From JAFMDF01 sp965222705 (GTDB lineage: Bacteria > Bacteroidota > Bacteroidia > Chitinophagales > Saprospiraceae), in assembly GCA_965222705.1 (NCBI GenBank), contig CBDCUO010000026.1:102054-166053 (forward strand): a DNA stretch of 64,000 bases, read 5' to 3'. Both the position numbers and the translations under genes were made by a program. The notes beneath the pieces were generated by a model that saw only the letters and a list, made by a program, of their open reading frames with translations, did no database searches and was not told the origin of the DNA. Shown piece by piece: positions 19,954-28,969 of the stretch. Position 1 is the stretch's first letter. The number at the start of each line of letters is the position of its first letter.

Positions 19954-21123
19954 TTAAGCTTTATACCCGCGCTTCAGCGCATTGATTTCCTCTTGTTGCC
20001 TTTTGAGCTGTTCATTCTGCTCGATGACATAGAGCGTCAATTCTTCTACTTTTTGCAATAGTTTCATGGAAAAAGCATTCAGATTCAGCCCATTTTTTCT
20101 TATTTCTGCACTGGAAGGTACGTCGGGTAAGTGCTTGTTTTTTTGGATAAAAGAATTGACTGCTTCTATTTTAGGTAAAGCATAGTTTTCCTCAAAAACG
20201 TAGTCTGCTGCGTGTACGGTATTTCCATTTACTTTAATAGTACCTGCATTGCCGTCCAGCTCGATCATAGTTTCTCCTTGTCCATTTTTGACGATTAATT
20301 CTCCGTCAGAAATGCCACCGCCGAGTGTAATGCAGCCTTCTCTTCCATTGACGTGGACGGTCATACTTCCTGCACCATTATAGCACTTGATTTGTCCGTC
20401 ATGTCCTTCCAGTTCGACTCTGGTTTTTCCGTCGGAAGTTTTAAGCATAATATCTCCGTCATGTGCATCGCCTCCCAAGATCATGTTGCCAGTCCCTCCA
20501 TCAATAGAGGCATTCAATTTTCCTTCCCCGTCGTTTAGTTTTAGCATGCCGGCATAGCCTTCTCCACCCATTATAATATTGGCATCGCCGCCATCAATAT
20601 GGATGGTTTGTTTACCTCGATGGTCTTTGAGCCCGATATCGCCTTGTGCGCCACCACCACCGATGTTAATGTTTCCATTTCCACCATCAAGATGCATAGT
20701 TTGGTAGCCCTCTGCATTTCTTAGCCCGATATCGCCTTGTGCGCCGGCACCGCCCATATTGATATTAGCACTTCCACCGTCAATATGAATGGTTTGTTGA
20801 CCCTCTGTATTTTTAAGGGCTATATCTCCTTCTGAGCCTGCGCCACCAATGTTTATATTGCCTCGCCCGCCATCAATGTGGACAGTTCTTTTTCCTTCAG
20901 TGTTTTGCAAAAATATATCGCCCTGTTGGCCATTGCCTCCTGCGGTGATATTAGCATCATTGCCGTCAATATGCATCGTGTTTTTACCCAATTCGTCCCT
21001 CATGGCTATATCGCCGCCGTGTCCGCCGCCGCCTAAAGCAATGTTTCCTGAACCACCATTGATGATAATAGAATCATTCCCATTAGCATCTTCTAGAATG
21101 ATTTTTTTAAATTTGTCTGCCAT
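19954..21123 (-). CDS. Tandem 31-residue glycine-rich repeat protein with tail-fibre-like C-terminus
   Basis: A 389-residue protein without a signal peptide. From about residue 9 to 300 it consists of nine to ten tandem units of about 31 residues, each resembling GDIxLxNxEGxxTxHIDGG followed by an NIxxGGxGAx segment. The period, the alternating hydrophobic pattern and the GG turns suggest a β-solenoid or trimeric β-prism. The C-terminal 85 residues (ADYVFEENY, KIEAVNSFIQKNKHLPDVPS, then a heptad-like helix LLQKVEELTLYVIEQNEQLKRQQEEI) match a C-terminal module seen in many Bacteroidota tail-fibre-like and surface proteins. No phage or contractile-tail genes are nearby, so it could be a surface fibre or an orphan. 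It is monocistronic, with a strong terminator. Confidence 0.7.
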   Translation of the reverse strand: MADKFKKIILEDANGNDSIIINGGSGNIALGGGGHGGDIAMRDELGKNTMHIDGNDANITAGGNGQQGDIFLQNTEGKRTVHIDGGRGNINIGGAGSEGDIALKNTEGQQTIHIDGGSANINMGGAGAQGDIGLRNAEGYQTMHLDGGNGNINIGGGGAQGDIGLKDHRGKQTIHIDGGDANIIMGGEGYAGMLKLNDGEGKLNASIDGGTGNMILGGDAHDGDIMLKTSDGKTRVELEGHDGQIKCYNGAGSMTVHVNGREGCITLGGGISDGELIVKNGQGETMIELDGNAGTIKVNGNTVHAADYVFEENYALPKIEAVNSFIQKNKHLPDVPSSAEIRKNGLNLNAFSMKLLQKVEELTLYVIEQNEQLKRQQEEINALKRGYKA

Positions 21124-21286
21124 AATTTTAATATGTTTTTAGTGTGAGATGATATTTATGGAAATATTTTGGAGTGCTGTTTCGCAAATATCAGCTTCAA
21201 ATAATTCTCGTGGGCAAAATACATTAAAATAAAAATATTTCCCCTGTTTTCACTTTATTTTTTATTTTAATATAAAAAACAATATG

Positions 21287-22060
21287 TCAAAGCAGCTCTG
21301 GAATAATTGCTTTTCTTTCCTTTGGGTATTTTTTAAACGTTTGCTGGTACCATCGGTGATGTGCCAGTGCTCTTGGAATTAGGTTGGCTGCCGTCCAGCC
21401 GGCAAAAGACAAGGCGGGCAAATTCCAGCACAAAATAGCAAAGCCGAGCCATTCCAAAATTTCTCCAAAATGATTCGGACAAGAAATATAAGAAAACAAG
21501 CCACCTTTAGGAATTTTATAGCTTGTCTCTCCTGGCTTTCTTAGTTTCAATAAAATATTATCCGACCGAATGTTAATAATCATACCGATTACAAATAAAC
21601 CCATCCCAATAATAAACCTAGGGTCATACAACCAGTCCAGAGCGTATTGATTGCTAAACCTTCCCAGATAATAGCCATTAAGAAAGGCATTGATCGTATT
21701 AAAAAATAGGGCAGAGAAAACAATTAATAAGGGGATCTTTTTTCCATTTGTCTTAATCCTTAAAGGAAAAATTAGGCTTCTATTGAAATAGTGTATCATC
21801 CAAAGGATAAAAAATAACCAAGTAACTTGATTCGCTGATTGCCCAGATAGAAAGAAAAAGGCAAAAACAATGGGAGAAACAAGCTCCATAATTATCCAGC
21901 CTAGCCGATTACCGATTGTTGGACCCCATGTTGAGGTGATATGTCTGCCATAAGGGGCAATTATTTTCAATTGAATGGGAAATAAAAGAAGAGCTAAAAT
22001 AATCCAGTATAAGGAGTAGGTATTTATAAGGGGAATTGTCAATTGGTCAAAATTCAACAA
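21287..22060 (-). CDS. Steroid 5-α-reductase-like membrane protein
   Basis: A 257-residue protein with about six membrane segments. The C-terminal third has the hallmark of the 3-oxo-5-α-steroid 4-dehydrogenase/DUF1295 fold: IPKGGLFSYISCPNHFGEILEWLGFAI, then ANLIPRALAHHRWYQQTFKKYPKERKAIIPELL, where the basic and acidic residues bind NADPH in the eukaryotic enzyme. Bacterial members reduce isoprenoid, fatty or steroid-like double bonds, or methylate by a related fold; the substrate here is unknown. It stands alone and is divergent from the peptide-deformylase gene (94 bp between starts). Confidence 0.8.
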   Translation of the reverse strand: MLNFDQLTIPLINTYSLYWIILALLLFPIQLKIIAPYGRHITSTWGPTIGNRLGWIIMELVSPIVFAFFFLSGQSANQVTWLFFILWMIHYFNRSLIFPLRIKTNGKKIPLLIVFSALFFNTINAFLNGYYLGRFSNQYALDWLYDPRFIIGMGLFVIGMIINIRSDNILLKLRKPGETSYKIPKGGLFSYISCPNHFGEILEWLGFAILCWNLPALSFAGWTAANLIPRALAHHRWYQQTFKKYPKERKAIIPELL

Positions 22061-22154
22061 TTGTAGGTATTTTTATATCCTAGAGATTTTGGCAGAAAAA
22101 CTCCATGAAGGTATAAAAAATTATATTTTTATAAAAAAAACGTATTTTCAGCCC

Positions 22155-22640
22155 ATGAAACTCAATCGTGTTTTACAATTAGGAAATCCGTTGCTTTACG
22201 AGATATCCACACCCGTAAAACGGGAAGAACTGGAAGGGCTGAGGCCTGTTTTTCGGGATTTGCACGATATTATTCTCGAATTTCGAGCAAAATACAGCGC
22301 CGGCCGTGCCATTGCCGCCCCCCAAGTTGGGGTGATGAAAAGGATTATTTGTTGGAATGTGGTTACCCCTAAGGTGTTAATAAATCCAGAATTGTCTAAT
22401 TTAAGTGACGAAATGATAGAGCTTTGGGATGATTGTATGAGTTTTCCTAACTTGCTTGTTAAACTTCGGCGGCATAAAAATTGTACCGTTCGGTTTTTAG
22501 ACGAAAACTGGCAGCTCAAAGAATGGAAGTTGAGCGATGATTTGTCAGAACTCATCCAGCACGAATACGATCACTTGAATGGTATCCTTGCTACCCAAAG
22601 AGCATTGGATAGTCGTTCTTTTAAATGGAGAAATAACTAA
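22155..22640 (+). CDS. Divergent peptide deformylase
   Basis: A 161-residue cytoplasmic metallohydrolase-like protein; the ATG at 22155 (MKLNRVLQLGNPLL) is chosen over the TTG at 22089. Peptide deformylases remove the formyl group from nascent proteins using a metal held by one cysteine and two histidines. The ligands are present: cysteine in DDCMSFP and histidines in QHEYDHLNG. Motif 1 is GRAIAAPQVG, close to GxGLAAxQ. Motif 2 (usually EGCLS) is altered, so either the fold has drifted or specificity differs. It overlaps no other gene and is 3 bp before the nucleotidyltransferase. A housekeeping deformylase may exist elsewhere. Confidence 0.8.
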   Translation: MKLNRVLQLGNPLLYEISTPVKREELEGLRPVFRDLHDIILEFRAKYSAGRAIAAPQVGVMKRIICWNVVTPKVLINPELSNLSDEMIELWDDCMSFPNLLVKLRRHKNCTVRFLDENWQLKEWKLSDDLSELIQHEYDHLNGILATQRALDSRSFKWRNN

Positions 22641-22643
22641 ATA

Positions 22644-23639
22644 ATGATAGCCATTATACCAGTAGCCGGAGCGGGAACTCGCCTTCGTCCGCTTACTTAT
22701 ACGCAACCAAAGCCACTTATCCCTGTTGCTGGTAAGCCAATTATTTCTTTTATCATTGACCAGCTATTGGAAGTAGAGGTAAAAGAATTTGTTTTTATCA
22801 TTGGTTATCTGGGAGAAAAAATAAAGCTATACGTTGAGGAAGCCTATCCGAACCTAAAAAAGCAATTTGTCAATCAAGAAGAAAGAGTGGGCTCCGGTCA
22901 TGCGATTTGGACGGCTCGAAAAGCGCTAAGAGGCGTGAAAGAAGCGATTATCATTTTCGGAGATGCCATTTTAGATGTTGACCTAAAAAGTTTTATGGCG
23001 ATTAAGACTTCTTGTTTAGCCATTCAGAAAGTAGAAGACCCTAGGGATTTTGGCGTTGTTGAATTCGATGATAATGGAAAAGTCATTCGGCTGGTAGAAA
23101 AACCCAATATTCCAAAGTCCAATATGGCTATGATGGGTTTGTACAAAGTCAAAGAGCTACCTTTATTACTCAAATCTTTGGATTATAATATTAAAAATAG
23201 TGTCCGAACAGGAGAAGAATTTCCCTTAACAGACGGCTTGATGAGAATGATTGAAAAAGGCGTGGTTTTTAATACCGTGGATGTTAATAACTGGTATGAC
23301 TGTAGTAAAATTTCTATTCTGTTGAAAACCAACGCTACTTTGCTCAATAAAAAAGGCTATGCTTCTGCTAACCTTCCCCTTTATGATAATACCATCATTA
23401 TTAATCCAGTAAGTATTGGGAAAGATTGCAATATTGAAAATTCTATTATTGGGCCTCATGTCACGATTGGCGAAAACACAACCATTCATTATTCTATCGT
23501 AAAAAATTCCATTATTGGCAATTATGCCGCCATCAAAGAAGTGGTTTTACAAAACTCGGTAGTGGGCAATGATGCCGGGATTACCGGCTTGCGCCAAAGC
23601 TTAAATATTGGGGATAATACAGAAATTGATTTTAGCTAA
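22644..23639 (+). CDS. Sugar nucleotidyltransferase with hexapeptide repeats
   Basis: A 331-residue enzyme of the RmlA/GlmU-like nucleotidyltransferase family, which makes NDP-sugars from sugar-1-phosphates. The N-terminal Rossmann-like domain shows AGAGTRLRPLTYTQPKPLIPVAGKP (the nucleotide-binding signature), IIFGDAIL (metal aspartate) and VVEFDDNGKVIRLVEKP. The last 90 residues contain left-handed β-helix hexapeptide units (NPVSIGKDCNIENSIIGPHVTIGEN), found in glucose-1-phosphate uridylyl/thymidylyl and mannose-1-phosphate guanylyl types. Which sugar and nucleotide are used is unclear. It may be translationally coupled to the deformylase gene (3-bp gap). It is convergent with the next gene. 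Confidence 0.87.
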   Translation: MIAIIPVAGAGTRLRPLTYTQPKPLIPVAGKPIISFIIDQLLEVEVKEFVFIIGYLGEKIKLYVEEAYPNLKKQFVNQEERVGSGHAIWTARKALRGVKEAIIIFGDAILDVDLKSFMAIKTSCLAIQKVEDPRDFGVVEFDDNGKVIRLVEKPNIPKSNMAMMGLYKVKELPLLLKSLDYNIKNSVRTGEEFPLTDGLMRMIEKGVVFNTVDVNNWYDCSKISILLKTNATLLNKKGYASANLPLYDNTIIINPVSIGKDCNIENSIIGPHVTIGENTTIHYSIVKNSIIGNYAAIKEVVLQNSVVGNDAGITGLRQSLNIGDNTEIDFS

Positions 23640-23652
23640 ACCCGTTGCCTCT

Positions 23653-25131
23653 TTATGACTGCATCAATTGCTTCAAGGCTTCTTGCGTGCGCTGTCGTTT
23701 TTCTCTATTTTTCACGGCAATTGGCGGAGCGGCCCTTTCCCCACAATCCATTATGGAGCATCTTTCGCAAGTAACGCTGACTTTTTTTTGAGGAATAAAA
23801 GTATCGTCCAAAAACTTTATCTTATTTTTTAAATCCTCGTCCACTAGTAAGCCGATAGTAACACTTATATTTTTTTGGGAAGGAAAATAAGCAGGCCGAG
23901 CAATAGTGAAGCAGATGTAATCGTCCTTTGTTTCTGTATATCTGGATCGTTGAATGCCTACTATCGGCTGCCCTGCAGGGTTATTTTCAGTGAGCTGCTT
24001 TAATTGATTAATGGATAACCATCTCCTACAATAATGCTCGTCTAGCCCGTTTGCGTGCGGGTTATGTTTTCGATTTAAATGCAATTCTTTATCAATTTGA
24101 AAAGTATCTTTTTCGGGTTCATGGATCATTCTTACGAAAAATAGCTTGGGCAGGTCAAAATGTTTGGGCAGTACATTAAATCGCTGAAATAAGACCTCCG
24201 GTGATACATCATATTTTAATAGTAATTGTAATAAAAAAGACTTATCCCATTTGGGTTGGGCAAACAAATACTTTAAATCTTGGATAAAAGAGGTGCGTTG
24301 TACCAAGATGCCTACTGCAAAATAACCGGCGATATAATTATTGAGTACCGTTTGAAAATTGGGAACTTTAAAAAAAGAAGAGGTCGTAATGCGCTCTTCT
24401 AATTGCAGGTAATTATAAGCTAATTCCTTTCCCAGTTGTAGCGATTTTTGTTTTTCATTTAGCTGTGCATTGAGCATTAACACCTTTTTTTGAGGGATGT
24501 AAATGGAACGCAGGTGAGCCAGGTCAGGATACTCTACAAAATCATCTTCTACAATTTTATAATTAAAATACTTTTTTAGAATACTTGCCAATAAATTGGC
24601 CGGAACAGCTCGATTCGCCGGCAATTTATAGGTTTCAATAAACCGATCTATAGATTGTTCGATGTCTTCGAAATAATTATTGTGCAATTCTTGATAAGCC
24701 CTCGCAGCATGGAAGTAGAAATTTTCCTCTTTCAGCGCAAAATTTCTGGATAATTCTACCAATGTAGAAATAAACGCACCGACTCGCAAAGGAGAATTAG
24801 CAATGATTTCTATTACCTTAGACAACTCGATTCCAAATAGGTCGAGCGGCAATTCGTTTAAAAAATTGGAATGAAGCAATTCGCCAACAGCGGCCAGTTT
24901 TCCACTTAATTCTGGAGAGACCAGGTTTTCATACGTTGTTCCCAGCACTTCTGCCAGTCGGTCGATTTTATCCGGCTTAGGAAATTTTTTCCCTTTTTCT
25001 ATTTCGTTAAGGTAAGAAACGGACATTTTGGCTACTTTCGCCAAATCTTTTGAGGATAAGCCCTTGTCCACTCGAAGCTGCCTTAACTTTAAGCCAAAAA
25101 TGATTTTGCTATTTTGATTATTGATATTCAT
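23653..25131 (-). CDS. XRE-family regulator with ScfR/RamB-like C-terminal domain
   Basis: A 492-residue transcription factor. Residues about 12-66 are a Cro/CI helix-turn-helix (GLKLRQLRVDKGLSSKDLAKVAKMSVSYLNEIEKGKKFPKPDKI). The large C-terminal part resembles the IrrE/DUF2083 domain found in short-chain acyl-CoA-responsive regulators (RamB, ScfR, PrpC-type), ending with a cysteine-rich segment, CERCSIMDCGERAAPPI. In other bacteria these respond to acetate or propionate metabolites and control glyoxylate-cycle or methylcitrate genes. No such genes lie in this window. The effector is unknown. It is convergent with the nucleotidyltransferase gene (13-bp gap). Confidence 0.82.
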   Translation of the reverse strand: MNINNQNSKIIFGLKLRQLRVDKGLSSKDLAKVAKMSVSYLNEIEKGKKFPKPDKIDRLAEVLGTTYENLVSPELSGKLAAVGELLHSNFLNELPLDLFGIELSKVIEIIANSPLRVGAFISTLVELSRNFALKEENFYFHAARAYQELHNNYFEDIEQSIDRFIETYKLPANRAVPANLLASILKKYFNYKIVEDDFVEYPDLAHLRSIYIPQKKVLMLNAQLNEKQKSLQLGKELAYNYLQLEERITTSSFFKVPNFQTVLNNYIAGYFAVGILVQRTSFIQDLKYLFAQPKWDKSFLLQLLLKYDVSPEVLFQRFNVLPKHFDLPKLFFVRMIHEPEKDTFQIDKELHLNRKHNPHANGLDEHYCRRWLSINQLKQLTENNPAGQPIVGIQRSRYTETKDDYICFTIARPAYFPSQKNISVTIGLLVDEDLKNKIKFLDDTFIPQKKVSVTCERCSIMDCGERAAPPIAVKNREKRQRTQEALKQLMQS

Positions 25132-25208
25132 CTGGGGCTGAAAATAGTATTTTTTCAGGAATAAGGGGGGGATTGTAAAAGGTTATCGCATTGACTTGTA
25201 ATAAAAGA

Positions 25209-25237
25209 GGCGATTGAAGCAAAAAGCTACAATCGCC
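25209..25237 (-). terminator. Hairpin, possible terminator
   Basis: GGCGATTG at 25209-25216 pairs with CAATCGCC at 25230-25237, with a 13-base loop. On the minus strand it is followed by TCTTTTATT. It lies about 360 bp past the T9SS gene stop and before the regulator start, so its role is uncertain. Confidence 0.4.
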
Positions 25238-25546
25238 CTTAAAACCACAAAAGACATCTTTACTTTGTAGTTAGTTAGGTTCCGTATTTGCTTAAAAGAG
25301 GGCGGTTCGCTCCTAAAAAAGTGAACAACTACAACGCAGGTATCTTCTAGAAAAATAGGTGATGATTTACAAACAGATACTTGCCAAAGAAAAATGGTTT
25401 ACCTTGACAAGTAAAAGAGGTGCAGGCAGTCCCGCCGAAAACCACTCGTTTCTCTTAAAAACCACTTGATTTTTATTTTACAAAGGTTTCGGCGGAACAT
25501 TGCACTATAATCGGAATTTGGAATGTCTTGCTGACACAGTCAAAGG

Positions 25547-25580
25547 ACTGTAGTGTAGTACTAACTGTAGTGTAGTACTA
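25547..25580. repeat. 17-bp direct tandem repeat, two copies
   Basis: ACTGTAGTGTAGTACTA occurs twice back to back (25547-25563 and 25564-25580), just downstream of the T9SS gene stop. Function unknown. Confidence 0.85.
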
Positions 25581-25593
25581 TTAATATAAATTA

Positions 25594-28533
25594 TCAACGA
25601 ATAAATACTTTTCCTGAGTTAATAAGCCCCCTTTCTCTGCTGATGGTGTAGATGTACAAGCCTTGAGGCAGTGAACCGGGGTAAAAACGGAATTTATTGG
25701 TAGCAAATCGCTGGCTTTGGACGCTTCTTCCTACTACATCATAGAGTTTAAATTGTAAATCTGAAACAGATTCCAGCCCAACGATTTCTACCATAGTCCC
25801 ATGAAGGGCATCGAATGGGTTAGGATGGATTTTTATTTCTATATTGGGAATATAAAGGTCTTCTATATCAGTAGAAACTTCTACAAATTCTTCTATTTTT
25901 TCTCCACCAATTGTATGGTAAGTTAGGTTGGATAAAATGGGCGCACCAAAATCAAAGGTCACAACGGCTTGATTTTCAATAACCATACTTACTGGATTGC
26001 CTTGCTTTTGGGATACACGGAATTTGACAAATCCATGCGAGGCAGCTTCATTGGCAGCTTTATTGGGGAGATTAATATTATTAAAAGTGAATTTTATGAT
26101 TCCCGATCCACTAATTTCATAGTCGTAAGTATGGCTACTAGCTCCAGGCACTAGGGTTGAAATATCAAATGCGGCAGACAAGGTATCCCGTATGATTACT
26201 TGATTGACCGTATCTGAACCGGTGTTTTGGAAATAAATATGGTATTCCAAAGCATCCGTATTGGCAATATAATGACTTTCTCCTACCCCTTTGGGAGAAG
26301 GGGTGATGTCTGCAATACCCGTAATCACCTTATTTTCCCGACAGTCAACAGAATAAAAAGGCAGGTCATCTGCATCGCTAAACATTGTCAGGAAACCCGT
26401 ATGGAAGGGCTGACCAAAAGGACAACCCTCTACCGCGGCAGAAGCTGTTTCTCCATAAGGATGACCAGGAGGCTGCTCGGCGATGATTCGGTAAGTGGAG
26501 GCTGTAGCGGGGAGATAGAACGTATCTGCGCTTTCGCTAGGTAGTTGGAAAGTGCCGGAATGTTGGCGAAGCATGATATTATCTTCAAGAATAACAAAAC
26601 CCAAAGGGGTCAAAACATCTCCATCTCCTACATTTCGAATGATAAATCGCACAGAATCCCCAGTACAGTCTCCATCTACCCGAATACTAGCACCATCCCA
26701 AAGCGGTGGTGGCGGGATGCAAATGGGGGCAGGATGTGCATAAGCTTCCACGCAGTGTGCTTGACCTATGGTGGCGTTACAATTGACCGTAACATTTACC
26801 TTGAAATCGCCACATTCTTCTACTGCTAAATCCCCAATGTCAAAGCGATAGATATTATTAACATGACCAGACCAGGGGAGGGTGCTATAATTGACAGTGA
26901 CATAATCATCAAACTGAACATCTATGTAGGCATCCTCTGCGGTTGCAATTCCTCTATTGCAAAGGCGGATAGTATAATTGCTCGACTTGCAAGGCTCCAA
27001 AAAAGTAGTGGATACATCTACTGTTAACACTGGGCATTGCTCTACGGTAGCCCTTGCAGCAAAGTCCAATTGCATGGTGTCATTTTCTGTAAAAGCTACA
27101 TTATAATTTTGACAAACCCTCCAGGCATCATTTAAAACAACCACGCCGACATTATAATTGCCATTTTCTACAGAGATAGAATAGTTGCCATTTTCGTCTG
27201 TGGTTGCGTAAACAATTTCTTCTCCACTTCTTAAGCGTACCAACCAATCTTCCAGTAGTTTTTCGCCTGCATCTTTCTCGCAGTTGGTATTTAAATCTCG
27301 ATGCACCGCGCCCTGAATGATGTTTGGAAAGACATTGCCCTGAAAATTGGTTTTCACCAAATACATATCATACAATGGAAGAAGACTGCCAGGGTCATCA
27401 TTAATATCAAAATCCCCTGCCACAATGTATCCACCATCTGCAGTAGCCACGACACTACGTCCCATATCCAAACCCTTCCCACCAAATAATCGCTCCCATT
27501 CCAACTCTCCACTTTTGTCTGTTTTGATTAGATATATTTCAGAGTTGGTAGGCGTAATCGTTTTAAAACCAGCAATTATAAAGCCTCCATCGTTTGTCAG
27601 GTCAATAGAATAACCAATCTCCTCAAAGGTTCCGCCATAACTTTTCGACCATAATTCTTTTCCATTTTTATCTACCAACAATAGATAGGCGTCGCTGTTA
27701 TCCGTTGTAACACCGGTCAGCGCAAAATTGCCTTCAGGGGTTTCTATTACATCGTAGGCAATATCTTGTTCAATGTTTCCAAAAGTTTCCTCTACCAATA
27801 CTTCTCCTAAAGCATTGGTTTTTATAAAATAAATATCTGAGCTAATACTACTAATAACTGGATTGTTGGGATCAATGGTCGCAAAAGATTGGGTATGTCC
27901 TACTATAATAATATCCCCTTCTTTGGTTTCGATGACGGATTCTCCAATGTCCAGGTTATCTCCTCCAAAGGTCTTTTCCCATAATAGATTTCCGTCTTTA
28001 TCGGTTTTAATTAAGTATACATTTGCTTTTTCGTTATTAATGACTTCGGTTCTTCCAATCAAAATGTAGCCACCATCATTGGCAAGTGTAATGGATAATC
28101 CTCGATCATTAAAAGGTCCACCAAATGATTTGCGCCATAGTTCTTTTCCTTTATCGTTCGTTTTAATCAGTAGTACATCTTCTTCTCCATTGCCCATACT
28201 GCTGGTCTGACCAATAATGGCATAAGTGCCATCGTTCGCTTGCACGACTTCGTTGCCCTTATCATCACCAATGCCGCCATAAGATTGGAACCACTGCTGT
28301 CGTCCATGCTCATCTGTTTTAATAAGGATTACATTAGTACCAACGGAACCAGCAGACTCAGAAAACCCCAACAAAGCATACCCTCCGTCCAGGGTTTGGA
28401 CGACAGCGTTGGCATTATCTTCTGCATTTCCACCAAAGGTTCGCTCCCAGCCTTGCGCAAAGAGGGTACCTGTCGAAATGACCAGGCAGCAGAGTGAAGA
28501 TAATAAAACAAGTTGGCGTAATAGTTTCTTCAT
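25594..28533 (-). CDS. T9SS type A-sorted secreted protein with delta-60-like repeats
   Basis: About 979 residues from ATG 28533 (MKKLLRQLVLLSSLC), chosen because it begins a signal peptide; a TTG lies six codons upstream. After the signal peptide come about eight repeats of some 55 residues, each with GGYxLxGxT, IKTDxxGxxxWxKxFGG and IGxSV-like segments, resembling delta-60/WD-type β-propeller repeats (residues about 30-380). A Cna-B/SdrD-like segment (VRLRSGEEIVYATTDENGNYSISV), DUF11/conserved repeat β-sandwiches (about 550-850, LEYHIYFQNTGSDTVNQVIIRDTL) and a type A sorting domain follow (IHPNPF ... LYDVVGRSV ... LPQGLYIYTI). Expected to be exported by T9SS and retained or released at the surface. 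The ligand is unknown. Confidence 0.87.
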   Translation of the reverse strand: MKKLLRQLVLLSSLCCLVISTGTLFAQGWERTFGGNAEDNANAVVQTLDGGYALLGFSESAGSVGTNVILIKTDEHGRQQWFQSYGGIGDDKGNEVVQANDGTYAIIGQTSSMGNGEEDVLLIKTNDKGKELWRKSFGGPFNDRGLSITLANDGGYILIGRTEVINNEKANVYLIKTDKDGNLLWEKTFGGDNLDIGESVIETKEGDIIIVGHTQSFATIDPNNPVISSISSDIYFIKTNALGEVLVEETFGNIEQDIAYDVIETPEGNFALTGVTTDNSDAYLLLVDKNGKELWSKSYGGTFEEIGYSIDLTNDGGFIIAGFKTITPTNSEIYLIKTDKSGELEWERLFGGKGLDMGRSVVATADGGYIVAGDFDINDDPGSLLPLYDMYLVKTNFQGNVFPNIIQGAVHRDLNTNCEKDAGEKLLEDWLVRLRSGEEIVYATTDENGNYSISVENGNYNVGVVVLNDAWRVCQNYNVAFTENDTMQLDFAARATVEQCPVLTVDVSTTFLEPCKSSNYTIRLCNRGIATAEDAYIDVQFDDYVTVNYSTLPWSGHVNNIYRFDIGDLAVEECGDFKVNVTVNCNATIGQAHCVEAYAHPAPICIPPPPLWDGASIRVDGDCTGDSVRFIIRNVGDGDVLTPLGFVILEDNIMLRQHSGTFQLPSESADTFYLPATASTYRIIAEQPPGHPYGETASAAVEGCPFGQPFHTGFLTMFSDADDLPFYSVDCRENKVITGIADITPSPKGVGESHYIANTDALEYHIYFQNTGSDTVNQVIIRDTLSAAFDISTLVPGASSHTYDYEISGSGIIKFTFNNINLPNKAANEAASHGFVKFRVSQKQGNPVSMVIENQAVVTFDFGAPILSNLTYHTIGGEKIEEFVEVSTDIEDLYIPNIEIKIHPNPFDALHGTMVEIVGLESVSDLQFKLYDVVGRSVQSQRFATNKFRFYPGSLPQGLYIYTISRERGLINSGKVFIR

Positions 28534-28969
28534 GGGAACATTTTTGGTCAAAAAAGTATTTCAATTGCTTTAGGGGTTGCCTATCCATACTTCCAACGTC
28601 TAAAGGAGCGGCTCGACCGTTTAATTTTTGAACAAGGCTATGGGTTTTACGATTTGAAAACCTATAGTTTGCGAAGTCAGTCACTAGCCACTTAATCACC
28701 AATCATCACACTAGCAATTTAGGATTTTATTTAGGGGTATCCTTCCCACCTTACAAAGATGCAGGCAAAAACAACTAAAAACAAAGACAAAAAATAACAT
28801 TTGTTGAACTAAAAGGGATTAGCTGCGTATTAATCCTTTTGAAATTACAAGGCGTGCTTTATTTGTAAATACCTGTTCATCAGATTTTTATAACGAAGTT
28901 CATCGGACTTATATTTTTCATAAAAACTGTTTTCCTTGTTATTTTGTTGAACAGCAAAAAAAGTAAAAA
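28534..28969. other. Divergent intergenic region
   Basis: The 436 bp between the T9SS gene (minus) and the frameshifted gene at 28970 (plus) contain an R2 repeat copy at 28651-28715 and, on the minus strand, a CATCTTTG near 28754-28761 that approximates TAnnTTTG. No gene was seen. Confidence 0.5.
28651..28715 (-). repeat. Intergenic repeat family R2, copy C
   Basis: On the minus strand this 65-bp stretch reads GCTAGTGTGATGATTGG onward to GGTTTTCAAATC and aligns with 33268-33337 at about 70% by eye, with gaps. It lies about 120 bp upstream of the T9SS gene start, in the same relative orientation as the copy upstream of ribA. Confidence 0.45.

Larger units (their letters stand above)
25132..25593. 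other. Intergenic region with hairpins and a short tandem repeat
   Basis: The 462 bp between the XRE regulator start and the end of the T9SS gene hold no gene. Visible structure: a hairpin at 25209-25237, an inverted pair (CCGCCGAAA near 25434, TTTCGGCGG near 25487) spanning about 60 bp, and a 17-bp sequence repeated twice at 25547-25580. Confidence 0.55.

Noticed and set aside
19954..21123. A collagen-like protein
   Set aside because: The repeat is 31 residues with GG pairs, not Gly-x-y triplets.
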